A stretch of 64,000 bases of DNA from DATAES01 sp963802415 (GCA_963802415.1 CAWDIH010000003.1:186001-250000), one strand, 5' to 3'; positions 18,015 to 27,143 are shown, counted from the stretch's first letter. The notes: a model not told the origin generated them from the letters alone. A program made the numbers and translations.

Positions 18015-18488
18015 GTGGTGAGTTGGGCGGAGCTTCGAGCGCTGCGACCGGAACTCGCGGAGGGTGGCCGGGCGCTGCTGTACCAGTTCGGTGTCGGGCT
18101 CGCCTTCCTCGGGACGGTTGCCCGAGATGGTCGGCCTCGCGTGAACCCCGTGTGCCCGCTCCTGACCGACGACGGCGTGTATGGGTTCGTGGTGCCCGGT
18201 CCGAAGCGGGACGACCTCCTGAGGGACGGCCGGTACACGCTGCACTCGTTCCCGTGCCCGGACAACGAGGACGCCTTCTCGTTCGGCGGCCGGTCCTCCG
18301 CCGTCGGTGATGCCGGGACCCGCAACCGGCTCGCGCAACAGTTCGTGGACGAACGGGCCGACATCGGCCTCGGGCTCGAGACGCTCGCTGACCAGTTGCT
18401 TTTCCGGTTCGACATCGAGCGCTGCATGCTCACACGGACGACCGGTCACGGTGACCCTTCGCCCGTGCACTCGATCTGGATTGCTTGA
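18015..18488 (+). CDS. Pyridoxamine 5'-phosphate oxidase-like (FMN-binding split barrel) protein
   Basis: A 157-residue protein of the PNPOx-like superfamily. Seen: GLAFLGTVARDGRPRVNPVCPLLTDDGVYGFV, the typical first strands of the split barrel, and DDLLRDGRYTLHSFPC, where flavin or F420 would bind. The start is GTG 18015 (VSWAELRALRPELA). It is divergent from rpsO and lies 35 bp before a lipoprotein gene. Substrate and cofactor (FMN, F420 or haem) cannot be told from sequence alone. Confidence 0.8.
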   Translation: MVSWAELRALRPELAEGGRALLYQFGVGLAFLGTVARDGRPRVNPVCPLLTDDGVYGFVVPGPKRDDLLRDGRYTLHSFPCPDNEDAFSFGGRSSAVGDAGTRNRLAQQFVDERADIGLGLETLADQLLFRFDIERCMLTRTTGHGDPSPVHSIWIA

Positions 18489-18523
18489 GATCCACCGAAA
18501 GACCTTCCGGTCGATCACGCTGC

Positions 18524-19105
18524 GTGAGTAGGATCGCTCGGGTGTCGACCGCTGGGGGGTTGGCGGGGATCGTGCTCGTGGCGACTCTCGCGGCGTGCTC
18601 GGGCTCCGGAGGCGGCACGGCCGCGCCGACGACGACCACCACGGCGCCCACGACGACGTCGGAAGCCACGACCACCACGCTGTCGCCCGAGGACCAGGTC
18701 AAGGCTGCCTACCTCGCCTACTGGCAAATGGTGGATCGACTGTCGGCTGCACCGAACCCAGACGACCCTCAACTGGCGCAGCAAGCCGCCGAACCGTTGC
18801 TGTCCTTCCTCCGCGACGATCTTGCGACCCGGGCAGCTCAAGGGCGGACTACCCGCTATCCGGAGGACCCTGCTCTCAACTCGCACCAGGTGCATCGTGT
18901 TCGCGTGTCGGAGCGTTCGGCCGTCGTCGACGACTGCTTCGTCGACGGACGCATAGCTGTGCGAGCAGATGGAGCGACCAACGCTGACGTGGTCACAAAG
19001 CAAACCAGCGCAACGATGATTCTGAGCGCGAACAAGTGGCTCGCCAGCGACGTGAAGTTCCTCAATGAACAGCCGGGGGTTGCTCAGTCCGCGTTTGGCG
19101 CCTAG
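18524..19105 (+). CDS. Putative lipoprotein with Thr/Ala-rich linker
   Basis: A 193-residue protein. GTG 18524 gives SRIARVSTAGG, then a hydrophobic segment and the lipobox LAAC, so it is probably a membrane-anchored surface lipoprotein. A low-complexity linker of Thr, Ala and Ser follows (TAAPTTTTTAPTTTSEATTT), then a folded domain from about residue 56 (EDQVKAAYLAYWQMVDRL ... HRVRVSERSAVVDDCFVDG) that resembles NTF2-like domains in outline. No precise family was recognised. The 3' end overlaps the region that would encode the signal peptide of the next gene. Confidence 0.75.
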   Translation: MSRIARVSTAGGLAGIVLVATLAACSGSGGGTAAPTTTTTAPTTTSEATTTTLSPEDQVKAAYLAYWQMVDRLSAAPNPDDPQLAQQAAEPLLSFLRDDLATRAAQGRTTRYPEDPALNSHQVHRVRVSERSAVVDDCFVDGRIAVRADGATNADVVTKQTSATMILSANKWLASDVKFLNEQPGVAQSAFGA

Positions 19106-19125
19106 CGGCGTTAGCTACCGCCTTC

Positions 19126-19903
19126 GTGTTAGTGCCAGCGAAGTCCGCGATAGCGGATGATTCGAGCGGGGCGAGACCAGGTCCGAGCGGCGATCCGGTC
19201 GTCTTCGTGGGCACTCCCGGGAGTGCGGCTCCCGGCGGGCCCTCGGGCGGGCATGGGTCGGTCACGTGCGGCATGGTCGATGTCACCGGTGTCGCCGGAG
19301 CCGGCGTGACCCTCGGCGTCGGCGGGCCCGCCACTGATCCAGTCGAGGGACGTCCCTACTTCATCGTCTGCACGAACGCCGACGGCGGCGTCGTGTACCA
19401 ACAACTCATCATCTACCAACCGGGCACCACCGTGGTCGACGCCGCGATGCTCGCCCGGCAGGCGTACCGCGAGCTACCGCTCCTGTATCCGCAGCCGCGC
19501 ACCGCGCCGCCCGCCGACATGAGCCAACTCGTGGGCGTCCGAACGTGGTTCTGGATCGAGCAGGCGCAGTGGCAGCCCCGCAGCGCGAGTGCGGCGGTTC
19601 CCGGGCTGTCGGCGACAGTGACCGCGACACCAACCGCCGTTCTGTGGGACACCGGCGACGGCACGACCTTCACTTGTGACGGCCCTGGGACTCCGTACGA
19701 CCCGAGCCGGCCCGACGAGCGCGCAGCACTCCGACTGCTCGCACGTGTACCAACACGACGGCCAGCACGACGTACGAGCGACGATCATTTGGCGCGTCCA
19801 TTGGAACGCGAGCAACGGCAACGGTGGCGCCCTCCCCGACGTCGAGCGCGCGACGCAGTTCCCGCTCCAAGCGGAGCAGCGTCAAGCAGTCATCAACGGC
19901 TGA
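19126..19903 (+). CDS. Secreted PKD-like protein, frameshifted
   Basis: Hypothetical exported protein. Frame 1 (to about 19712) has GRPYFIVCTNADGGVVYQQL, VGVRTWFWIEQAQWQP and ATPTAVLWDTGDGTTFTCDG, a beta-rich PKD-like part with the W-D-x-G-D-G motif. Frame 2 continues TSAQHSDCSHVYQHD and RATIIWRVHWNA to 19903. Removing one C from 19711-19713 joins them as PSRPTSAQHSD. Upstream of GTG 19126 the same frame encodes RVWRLAALATAFVLVPAKSA, clearly a signal peptide but without a start codon, so the real start is probably near 19080 behind another indel. Function unknown. Confidence 0.65.
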
Positions 19904-20421
19904 CGCACCAACGATGCCAACGACGCGCCCCAGGCTCGGGCACGGTCGTCTTCGCCGTCCGATCGCCGCGCGTTCTTCTCGACGAAGAAGCTCTGCGTGG
20001 AGACGATCCGGGCACCCCTTCGGCGCAACCGGCGTGCGATCCTCCGGCTCGCGCGGCCGGTGATGAAGCCCGGACCGTGCGCCCGCGTGTCGAACGCGGC
20101 CGCCATGACGTTCGGACGGAAGCTCACGACCTCCAGCCACTCACGCAACCCCCGCCCCAGTGCCTCGGGTTCGAGCACGAGCCCGCTGCCCTCCTTCTCG
20201 ACCATGGTCTTGGCGGCCGTGCGCGTTCGCTCGCTGGCCATGCCGTGCACGTGCGTCGGCCCACCGACGACGAGCAGGTCTGCGTTCCCAACGACCTCGG
20301 CGGTCGCCTGACCAACGGGGACGATCAACACGTCGAGCTGTGTGCGAAGTCCAGCAGCGATGTGGTCCGCGACCACACGCGTCTTGCCGAACATCGATTC
20401 GTACACGACCAGAGCCTTCAT
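19882..20421 (-). CDS. Flavodoxin-like protein
   Basis: A 179-residue flavodoxin-fold protein. KALVVYESMFGKTRVVADHIA is the phosphate loop for FMN, followed by ADLLVVGGPTHVHGMASERT, the usual second FMN loop, and a long C-terminal part with FRPNVMAAAFDTRAHGPGFITG. ATG 20421 is preferred over 20439 because it gives the usual MKALVVYES start. Its 3' end overlaps the 3' end of the convergent secreted-protein gene by 22 bp. Probably a cytoplasmic electron-transfer or NADPH-flavin protein. Confidence 0.85.
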   Translation of the reverse strand: MKALVVYESMFGKTRVVADHIAAGLRTQLDVLIVPVGQATAEVVGNADLLVVGGPTHVHGMASERTRTAAKTMVEKEGSGLVLEPEALGRGLREWLEVVSFRPNVMAAAFDTRAHGPGFITGRASRRIARRLRRRGARIVSTQSFFVEKNARRSDGEDDRARAWGASLASLVRQPLMTA

Positions 20422-20478
20422 GACCCGAGGATCCGCCACGCGTGTCCAGTTGCGATAGGGCTGAAGGTCACTCCGTCT

Positions 20479-20532
20479 CCGAACTCCGGGGAGAAACGGG
20501 CGCTGTAGCGCCCGCTTCCACCCAACATTCGG
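20479..20532 (-). repeat. R2a: dispersed hairpin element after a stop codon
   Basis: An approximately 54-base element whose core is CGGGCGC/GCGCCCG (20497-20514) around a TGTA loop. Read on the minus strand it begins right next to the hydrolase stop codon. Sequence-related copies are at 27482-27533 and 35428-35479. It could serve as a terminator or an mRNA 3' stabiliser. Confidence 0.85.
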
Positions 20533-21621
20533 TCAGTCCATCGTGATGGTGAACCGGTAACGGGGACGGCGGTGCAGGTCCTCGCCGTCGCGGAACGTCC
20601 CGACCGGAGTGAGCCGCAGCACCATCGCGTCGCGGTGGTAGAAGGCGGACTCGATCTCGTCCACCGTCGCGTCGTTCGGGTCGATACCCGCGTCGAGAAT
20701 CGCCTTGAGCACCGCTGTACCGAGCCGGCCTTGCATCAGCCGGTGGATGATCGCCGGCAACGACTCCGGGTCCTTCAAGAGCCAGGCGTGGCTTCCGCCG
20801 TGCACGAGGACGAGCTCGCCATGAGCGCGGCGGGCCGACGACCGTGCTGTCGGCATCGGTACGACGAGGTCTCGGTCGCCGTGGACCGCGAACAGCGGGA
20901 TGCGCTCGTCCGCGATGCGCTCGAGCATCCACCGGCTGCCGCGCGAGCGCAGGATCGAAACAGCGGGTCCGATCAACCGCCACGGTCGCCGCACGTGCCC
21001 GAACAGCGTCGGCGTCACCAGGCGTCCCAGCTTGCGCGCTTGTGCGGGATCGCGGAACAGAGGGATCGTCGACAACGTGTCCACCCACAGCGCGACGCCG
21101 GCACCGGCGAGCAGCGGTGGGCACAGCCGGAAGAGGTTCACCATGTTGTCCCACGTGTCGCCAACGATCGCGTCGAGGAGGATCACGGCAACGGCGCGCT
21201 CGGGTTGGTTCGCGGCTAGCTCGGCGACCAGCCGCCCGCCCATCGAATGGCCAGCGAGCACGGCCTTCTCGATGCCGAGGTGGTCGAGCACACGCGCGAG
21301 CAGTTGGGTGTAGTTCGAGAACGTGCCTGCACCCGTGGGCAATCCCAGCGTCCCGCCGTGGCCGGCGGCGTCGATGGCGATGACCTTGAAGCCGAGGTCG
21401 ACGAGGCGGGACAGCGTCTGGGCGTAGAGGATCCCCTCCGCCGAGAACCCGTGCAGGACGACGAGCGGGACACCACGTCCACACACGGCGACGCCGACCT
21501 GGTGACCGTCGTCCAACGTCAGCAGGTGCCGCGCCAGGCGCGGCGTGACCACCCGGCCCTGCTCGGGTGCAACTGGTGTCGTCTTCGGCCCGACGATCGG
21601 GGCGGTCACTTCTCCCGCCAT
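20533..21621 (-). CDS. Alpha/beta hydrolase
   Basis: A 362-residue alpha/beta-hydrolase-fold enzyme. Seen: PLVVLHGFSAEGILYAQTL (oxyanion HGF), IAIDAAGHGGT, VLAGHSMGGRLVAELA (nucleophile Ser in GHSMGG), VHGDRDLVVP (acid) and VHGGSHAWLLKDPE (catalytic His). A C-terminal extension of about 70 residues follows (AVLKAILDAGIDPNDATVDE). ATG 21621 is used; a GTG precedes it. A TGTGAC-N6-GTCACA inverted repeat lies 8 bp upstream. The R2a element follows its stop. Substrate unknown; possibly a lipid-type ester. Confidence 0.88.
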   Translation of the reverse strand: MAGEVTAPIVGPKTTPVAPEQGRVVTPRLARHLLTLDDGHQVGVAVCGRGVPLVVLHGFSAEGILYAQTLSRLVDLGFKVIAIDAAGHGGTLGLPTGAGTFSNYTQLLARVLDHLGIEKAVLAGHSMGGRLVAELAANQPERAVAVILLDAIVGDTWDNMVNLFRLCPPLLAGAGVALWVDTLSTIPLFRDPAQARKLGRLVTPTLFGHVRRPWRLIGPAVSILRSRGSRWMLERIADERIPLFAVHGDRDLVVPMPTARSSARRAHGELVLVHGGSHAWLLKDPESLPAIIHRLMQGRLGTAVLKAILDAGIDPNDATVDEIESAFYHRDAMVLRLTPVGTFRDGEDLHRRPRYRFTITMD

Positions 21622-21629
21622 CACCGAAT

Positions 21630-21647
21630 TGTGACGTACGTGTCACA
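21630..21647 (-). promoter_or_regulatory. Candidate operator upstream of the hydrolase gene
   Basis: Inverted repeat TGTGAC (21630-21635), six-base spacer GTACGT, GTCACA (21642-21647), ending 8 bp before the ATG. Arms of this kind fit a dimeric helix-turn-helix regulator such as a TetR, GntR or CRP/FNR-type protein. The regulator is not identified in the window. Confidence 0.5.
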
Positions 21648-21710
21648 CTCCGCGGCGCATTCCCCTCGGATCGCGGCGACTGTTGTGCGGAAATTGGCGG
21701 ATCGCGGGCC

Positions 21711-22664
21711 TCAGTTGGCCAGAAGGCGGAGCGCGTCCTCGCAGTCGCGGTGCATCTGGTCGACGAGCGCGTCGCGTGAGTCGAACTTCATCTCCTCGCG
21801 CAGACGGGCCACGAAGCCGACCTTGGCCAACTCGCCGTAGAGATCGCCGTCCCAATCGAGAAGGTGGACCTCGAGCAGCCGGAAGGGCTGCGATTCGTAG
21901 AACGTAGGACGGCGCCCCAGTGAAGCGGCACCCGGCACGACCTCGCCAGAGGGGCGTTCGTACCACGCTGCGTAGATACCGTCGGCCGGGAGCAGCGTGT
22001 CCTCGGCGACCGCGATGTTGGCGGTCGGAAAGCCGAGTCCTCGCCCCCGATGGTCCCCGTGCTCGACGATGCCCCGCACCTGGTACGGCCGCCCGAGCAA
22101 CTCGCGAGCGGTCGCGACATCGCCGGCGGCGAGTGCGACGCGAATGGATGTGGACGACACCTGCTCGTCGTCGGTCGCGGGACGACCTTCGGCGTCGACG
22201 AGGTCGAGCCCGATCACCTCGAAGCCGGCCGCGCCACCCATCTGTTCGAGGAGAGCAACGTTGCCCCGGCGCCGGTGGCCGAAGTGGAAGTCGCGTCCGA
22301 CGACGACGAGCTTGGCGTTGAGGCACCGCACGAGCACCTCGTTCACGAAATCTTCGGCCGACTCCTGCGACCGGGCTTCGTCGAAGTGGATGACCACTGT
22401 GAAGTCGACGCCGGTGTCCTCGAGAAGCTCGAGCTTCTGGTCGAGATCGGTGAGCAACAAAGGTGCCGACTCCGGTCGGACCACGCTCGCGGGATGACGA
22501 TCGAAGGTCACGACCGCGGTCGCGAGCCCGCGCTCGGCCGCCAGGCGCTTCACCGTCGCGATGACGGCACGGTGGCCGCGGTGGACGCCGTCGTACGCGC
22601 CGATGGTGACCGCGGTTCCCTGCGGCGGACGTGGACATGCGTCGAGGTCGCGGAGCGTCCGCAC
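21711..22664 (-). CDS. ribF: Bifunctional riboflavin kinase/FAD synthetase
   Basis: A 317-residue RibF, converting riboflavin to FMN and then FAD. N-terminal FAD synthetase (adenylyltransferase) marks are TIGAYDGVHRGHRAVI, LVVVGRDFHFGH and VSSTSIRVALAAGD. C-terminal riboflavin kinase marks are YQVRGIVEHGDHRGRGLGFPTANI and YAAWYE. The start is GTG 22664. It lies 9 bp after truB in the same orientation, as expected for the nusA-infB-rbfA-truB-ribF block. The frame is intact. Confidence 0.96.
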   Translation of the reverse strand: MRTLRDLDACPRPPQGTAVTIGAYDGVHRGHRAVIATVKRLAAERGLATAVVTFDRHPASVVRPESAPLLLTDLDQKLELLEDTGVDFTVVIHFDEARSQESAEDFVNEVLVRCLNAKLVVVGRDFHFGHRRRGNVALLEQMGGAAGFEVIGLDLVDAEGRPATDDEQVSSTSIRVALAAGDVATARELLGRPYQVRGIVEHGDHRGRGLGFPTANIAVAEDTLLPADGIYAAWYERPSGEVVPGAASLGRRPTFYESQPFRLLEVHLLDWDGDLYGELAKVGFVARLREEMKFDSRDALVDQMHRDCEDALRLLAN

Positions 22665-22673
22665 CAGGACAGG

Positions 22674-23555
22674 CTAACTACGAACCGGGATCACGACGGC
22701 AGGCTTGACCGTCCCCGGCTTGTGCGGCTGGTACATCGCGAGGAGGGCGCCGGCGCCGTCGAGAACCGCCCACGGCCCCGGTCCTTGCACGATCAAGGCG
22801 TCGGAGGGAAGCACTTTGCCGTGCGCGATCGCGGAGGCCACGTCCGGACCGACGACGAGTCGTTCGTAGTCACGCATTGCAGCAACCGGGTCCATGAGCG
22901 CGTCCACGTCGATCCTCTCGATCGGGAACGCCTCATCGATCGTGAACGAGCCGATCTCGTTTCGACGAAGGTTGCGTAAGTGCGCGCCGCCGCCGAGAGC
23001 GTGCCCGAGGTCGGCCGCGAGCGAGCGCACGTACGTGCCCGACGAGCACGACACGTCGACCGCGAACACGAGCGGATCCCCGGTCGGCTCGACGCCGAAG
23101 CGGTGGATCGTCACCGGCCGCGGCCCGCGTTCGACCTCGACACCAGCGCGGGCGAGCTCGTGCAGCCGCCGGCCGCCGACCTGTACCGCCGACACCATGG
23201 GAGGCACTTGCACGATGTCGCCGGTCAGCGTCGCCGCTGCGGCTCGCGCCGACTCGATGCTCACCTCGCCCATGTCGTGCGTCGCCGTCACCTCGCCACC
23301 CGCATCGAGTGTCGACGTCTCCGTCCCCAGCACGACCTCGCCGGTGTACCGCTTCGGAAGCACGGTGAGGAAGCGCAAGAGCCGTGTGACAGCGCCGACG
23401 CCGACGAGAAGAACCCCCGTGGCATCCGGGTCGAGCGTCCCGGAGTGACCGACCTTCTTGGTGCCTAGGACGCCGCGCAGCTTGGCTACGACGTCGTGGG
23501 ATGTCCAGCCAGCAGCCTTGTCGACGACGACGAGGCCGTCACACCTCATCGTCAT
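22674..23555 (-). CDS. truB: tRNA pseudouridine(55) synthase
   Basis: A 293-residue TruB, which makes pseudouridine 55 in the T-loop of tRNA. Seen: GLVVVDKAAGWTSHDVVAKL, the catalytic motif VGHSGTLDPDATGVLLV with the active Asp, RYTGEVVLGTETSTLD, QVPPMVSAVQVGGRRLHELAR and CSSGTYVRSLAADLG. ATG 23555 is used; the gene overlaps the rbfA 3' end by 17 bp, which suggests translational coupling. The C-terminal part resembles a PUA-like domain. Confidence 0.96.
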   Translation of the reverse strand: MTMRCDGLVVVDKAAGWTSHDVVAKLRGVLGTKKVGHSGTLDPDATGVLLVGVGAVTRLLRFLTVLPKRYTGEVVLGTETSTLDAGGEVTATHDMGEVSIESARAAAATLTGDIVQVPPMVSAVQVGGRRLHELARAGVEVERGPRPVTIHRFGVEPTGDPLVFAVDVSCSSGTYVRSLAADLGHALGGGAHLRNLRRNEIGSFTIDEAFPIERIDVDALMDPVAAMRDYERLVVGPDVASAIAHGKVLPSDALIVQGPGPWAVLDGAGALLAMYQPHKPGTVKPAVVIPVRS

Positions 23556-23913
23556 GCAGATGGCGCAGCACGTCCTCGACGCGAGAGGCCGACCGTTCGA
23601 CCGGGTCCGGACGAAACGCCAGCGTCGGCGTCCGCTTCACGCGAGCTTGACGTGCGATGGCCGCTTGCAACGCCACACGATGCGACTCGAGCGCCGCAAT
23701 CATCTCGTCGTCACGCGCCTCGCCGAACGGCGTGTCGACGTACACGATCGCGTGGCGAAGATCAGGCTCGACCTCGACGCTCATGACGGTGACCAACTCG
23801 AGTCGTTGATCATCGAGACGCTCGATGGCATCCGCGACGATCTGATGCAGGAGCTCGTTGAGCCGTGCCGTGCGCGGATAAGGATGCACTCCCTGCGTGC
23901 GTCCACGCTTCAT
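23539..23913 (-). CDS. rbfA: Ribosome-binding factor A
   Basis: A 124-residue RbfA, a cold-shock/30S maturation factor that acts on 16S rRNA. Seen: RTARLNELLHQIVADAIERL, LVTVMSVEVEPDLRHAIVYV and KRTPTLAFRPDPVERSASRVEDVL. The frame is open to 24060, but ATG 23913 gives the family start and overlaps the last base of the YlxP gene. Its 3' end overlaps truB. Confidence 0.95.
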   Translation of the reverse strand: MKRGRTQGVHPYPRTARLNELLHQIVADAIERLDDQRLELVTVMSVEVEPDLRHAIVYVDTPFGEARDDEMIAALESHRVALQAAIARQARVKRTPTLAFRPDPVERSASRVEDVLRHLHDDEV

Positions 23914-24209
23914 CACTCGACCTCCATCCATCGCAATTGTGCTTCCATGATTTCGATATCGGGGAACGACCACACGAAGCGTTCGACCGCGTCGAGCACG
24001 TCCCGGGCCTGTGACTCCGTGCCCGACACGACGGCCATCGCCAGTGTGGCCCGCTGCCACAGATCCTGATGGTCCACCTCGGCGGCGCTCACCGCGAAGC
24101 GGTGGCGGGCGCCGTCCACGATCGGCCGGACGACCGCCCGCTTCTCCTTCAGCGAGTGAACATCCGGCAGGTGCAGCTCGAAGGCCAGCGCACCCACGAC
24201 CACCCCCAT
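23913..24209 (-). CDS. DUF503/YlxP family protein
   Basis: A 98-residue DUF503 protein, the small gene usually found between infB and rbfA. Seen: VGALAFELHLPDVHSLKEKR, the family hallmark, then RPIVDGARHRFAVSAAEVDHQDLWQRATLAMAVV. It starts 15 bp after infB and shares one base with rbfA. Role unknown; linked by position to ribosome assembly. Confidence 0.93.
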   Translation of the reverse strand: MGVVVGALAFELHLPDVHSLKEKRAVVRPIVDGARHRFAVSAAEVDHQDLWQRATLAMAVVSGTESQARDVLDAVERFVWSFPDIEIMEAQLRWMEVE

Positions 24210-24224
24210 ATTCTGGCCCGGTCG

Positions 24225-27143
24225 TCAGGTTCGAGGAATTTCGCGGTCCTCGAAGGTTTCGATGATGTCACCCGGCTTGAGGTCCTGGAAATCGGACAGG
24301 CCGATACCGCACTCGAAGCCGGCCTGCACCTCTCGCACGTCGTCCTTGAACCGCTTGAGCGACGTGATCGTGCCCTTCCAGATGATCGTGCCCTCGCGAA
24401 GGAAGCGCACCTTCGAGCCGCGCGTGATCGTGCCGGACTGCACGTAACAACCGGCGACCCTGCCCACCCGAGGAACCGAGAACACCTCGCGGACCTCGGC
24501 TTCGCCGGTGACCACCTCTTCGAACTCAGGTGCAAGAAGACCGACCATGGCGTTCTCGATGTCCTCGATGACCTGGTAGATGATCTCGTAGGTACGGATC
24601 TCGACGCCCTCGCGCTCGGCCAGTTCGCGCGCCTTGCGGTCGGGTCGCACGTTGAACCCGATGATCGTCGCGTTGGACGCGGCGGCCAACTGGATGTCGT
24701 ACTGCGTGATGCCACCGACAGCACGGTGGACGAACGAGAGCTTGACGTCGTCGCGTTCGAGCTTCTGGAGCGCACCGGTCAGCGCTTCGAGTGAGCCGGT
24801 CACGTCCGCCTTGACGACGAGGTTCAGCGTCGCCGCCTCGCCCGACTGGATCTGCTCGAAGATGTCCTCGAGGCGTGCGCCGGTCGACATCGCGTGCGCG
24901 TCACGTCCGAGGTTGGCGACGCGCTGCCAATGCTCGCGGGTCTCGGCCACGTTGCGGGCGACGCGCTCTTCGGGCGCGACGACGAAGTCGTCACCGGCAT
25001 CGGCGACGTCGGACAGGCCGAGCACCTCCACCGGCGTCGACGGACCCGCTTCACGGACCTGCTCGCCCTTGTCGTTGATCATCGCCCGGACGCGTCCCCA
25101 CGCCGGTCCCGCCACGAGCGCATCGCCGACCTTGAGCGTGCCGCCCTGGACGAGCACCGTAGCGACGGGCCCGCGACCGACGTCGAGGTGCGCTTCGAGA
25201 ACCACGCCTTGCGCCCTGCCTTCGGGATTCGCCTTGAGGTCTTCGACGTCAGCGGTGAGCAGCAACGTGTCGAGAAGGTCGTCGACGCCGAGCCCGGTGA
25301 GCGCGGACACCTGCACCATCTCGGTGTCGCCGTTCCATTGCGTCGGGATCAGCCCCCGCTCGGACAGCTGCTGCATCACGCGCTCGGGGTTCGCCTGCTC
25401 GCGGTCGATCTTGTTGATTGCGACGACGATCGGCACCCCCGCCGCCTTCGCATGGTTCAACGCCTCGACCGTCTGCGGCATGACGCCGTCGTCGGCGGCA
25501 ACGACCAGGACGACGATGTCCGTCGCCTGCGCGCCACGGGCGCGCATCGCGGTGAACGCCTCGTGGCCGGGCGTGTCGATGAAAGTGATGGTGCGACCGT
25601 TCTTGTCGACCTGGTAGGCGCCGATGTGCTGCGTGATGCCACCGGCTTCGCCGGCCACCACGTTCGCGTTGCGGATGTAGTCGAGCAGCTTCGTCTTGCC
25701 GTGGTCGACGTGGCCCATCACCGTGATCACGGGTGGGCGCTCGACGAGCGTGCTCTCGTCTTCCTCTTCGTCGACGCCGACGTCGAGGAGCTTCTGGAGC
25801 TCGACCTCCTGCTCCTCGCCGGGATTGACGAGTCGGATCTCAGCGCCGACCTCGGCGGAGAACAGCTCGATCATGTCGTCTGTGAGCGACTGCGTGGCCG
25901 TGACCATCTCGCCCTGTTGCATGAGGAAGCGAACGACGTCGGCCGCAGTGCGGTTGAGCTTGGGACCGAGCTCCTGCGGGGTCGTCGAACGCTCGACCAC
26001 GACGACGCCTTCGGGAACCGGCGCCGAGGAGTGCGTGTAGGTCGGCGTCTCGAACGGCTGCAGCTCTTCGCGGTTGCGGCGACGACGTCCACCCTTGCGG
26101 GGACGAGGCGTGCGCCGATTCTGCGGACCGCCGCGACCGCCAGGACCGCCACCGGGACCGCCACCGGGACCGCCACCGGGACCGCCGCCAGGGCGGCCGC
26201 TGAAACCACCACCACTGCGACCGCCGAATCCACCGCCGGGGGCGCCGCCGCTCGGCGGGCGCTGGCCACCGGACGGGCGCATGGACGGTCCAGGCGCGCG
26301 CACCCCACCACCGGTGCTGCGCGGTGGGACGGATCCGCGCCCGCCCTGACCGGGGGGCGGCGGGATCGGCTTGCCCGTCGAGGAGAGCGGCGCACCGCCG
26401 GGGGGCGGTGGAATCGGACGTCCGCTCGGTGACACCGGCGCCGACCGCGCCGCAGGCGCGTCGCTGCCAGGCGCTTGCGGAGGAGCGGCGGGGCGGGGAG
26501 GGCGCTCACCCGGGCCGGCGGGCGTGGTGCGCGCCGCGGGCCGCTGGCCACCTGTCGCCGGCGCGATCGGCGGACGCTGTTGCGTCCCGCTGGACCGGAT
26601 CTCCCGACGTGCGGTGGGAGGCAATGGCCGGGGCGGAGCGGTTTCGCCGCTCGTCGTCGCGGCCGGTGGCGTCACCGCGGGCGCCGGCGCCGGTTCGGGC
26701 TCTCGGACCGGTAGCTCGACGACCGGAGCGAGCTCCGGTTCGGGTGCGGGCGCAGGGGCTTCAGGGGCGACCGCGGCGGCGGGCGCAGGGGTTTCGGCGG
26801 CCGGTTCCTCGATCGGCTCAGGCATCTCCGCGGCTGGCTCGACCGGTTCGGTCACCGGGGACGGCTCGGACAGCTCCGCCGGCTCGGCCGGTGCCGTCTT
26901 CTTGGCTGCTGCCTTCTTCGCCGCTGCCTTCTTGGCGGGCGCCTTCTTCGGCTCCTCCGGCTGTTCGTCGCGGCGGATGCCGAGTTGGTCGGCCTTGCGG
27001 CGCACCCGGTCGGCCTGCGCCTCCTGGATGCTCGAGGAATGGCTCTTCACCCCGATGCCCATCTGCTCGCACAGGTCGAGCAGCTCCTTGTTCGTCAGAC
27101 CGAGCTCTTTCGCCAGCTCGTGGACTCTGGGGTTCTTGGGCAA
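24225..27143 (-). CDS. infB: Translation initiation factor IF-2
   Basis: A 972-residue IF-2, the GTPase that delivers fMet-tRNA to the 30S subunit. The N-terminal IF2_N motif (RVHELAKELGLTNKELLDLC) is followed by Ala/Lys, Pro/Glu and Gly/Pro low-complexity stretches of about 300 residues. Then come the second IF2_N, the G domain (VMGHVDHGKTKLLDYIR, FIDTPGHEAF, VAINKIDRE) and the C-terminal domains (NVRPDRKARELAEREGVEIR). The TTG start at 27143 has GAGGG upstream. The frame is intact over its whole length, in contrast to many neighbours. Confidence 0.97.
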   Translation of the reverse strand: MPKNPRVHELAKELGLTNKELLDLCEQMGIGVKSHSSSIQEAQADRVRRKADQLGIRRDEQPEEPKKAPAKKAAAKKAAAKKTAPAEPAELSEPSPVTEPVEPAAEMPEPIEEPAAETPAPAAAVAPEAPAPAPEPELAPVVELPVREPEPAPAPAVTPPAATTSGETAPPRPLPPTARREIRSSGTQQRPPIAPATGGQRPAARTTPAGPGERPPRPAAPPQAPGSDAPAARSAPVSPSGRPIPPPPGGAPLSSTGKPIPPPPGQGGRGSVPPRSTGGGVRAPGPSMRPSGGQRPPSGGAPGGGFGGRSGGGFSGRPGGGPGGGPGGGPGGGPGGRGGPQNRRTPRPRKGGRRRRNREELQPFETPTYTHSSAPVPEGVVVVERSTTPQELGPKLNRTAADVVRFLMQQGEMVTATQSLTDDMIELFSAEVGAEIRLVNPGEEQEVELQKLLDVGVDEEEDESTLVERPPVITVMGHVDHGKTKLLDYIRNANVVAGEAGGITQHIGAYQVDKNGRTITFIDTPGHEAFTAMRARGAQATDIVVLVVAADDGVMPQTVEALNHAKAAGVPIVVAINKIDREQANPERVMQQLSERGLIPTQWNGDTEMVQVSALTGLGVDDLLDTLLLTADVEDLKANPEGRAQGVVLEAHLDVGRGPVATVLVQGGTLKVGDALVAGPAWGRVRAMINDKGEQVREAGPSTPVEVLGLSDVADAGDDFVVAPEERVARNVAETREHWQRVANLGRDAHAMSTGARLEDIFEQIQSGEAATLNLVVKADVTGSLEALTGALQKLERDDVKLSFVHRAVGGITQYDIQLAAASNATIIGFNVRPDRKARELAEREGVEIRTYEIIYQVIEDIENAMVGLLAPEFEEVVTGEAEVREVFSVPRVGRVAGCYVQSGTITRGSKVRFLREGTIIWKGTITSLKRFKDDVREVQAGFECGIGLSDFQDLKPGDIIETFEDREIPRT
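26146..26187 (-). repeat. infB: 12-bp tandem repeats inside infB
   Basis: Three exact copies of a 12-base unit (ccgccaccggga on the plus strand, 26146-26181) plus a partial copy. They encode a Gly-Gly-Gly-Pro repeat in the flexible linker of IF-2. Such units can expand or contract by slippage without breaking the frame. Confidence 0.85.
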
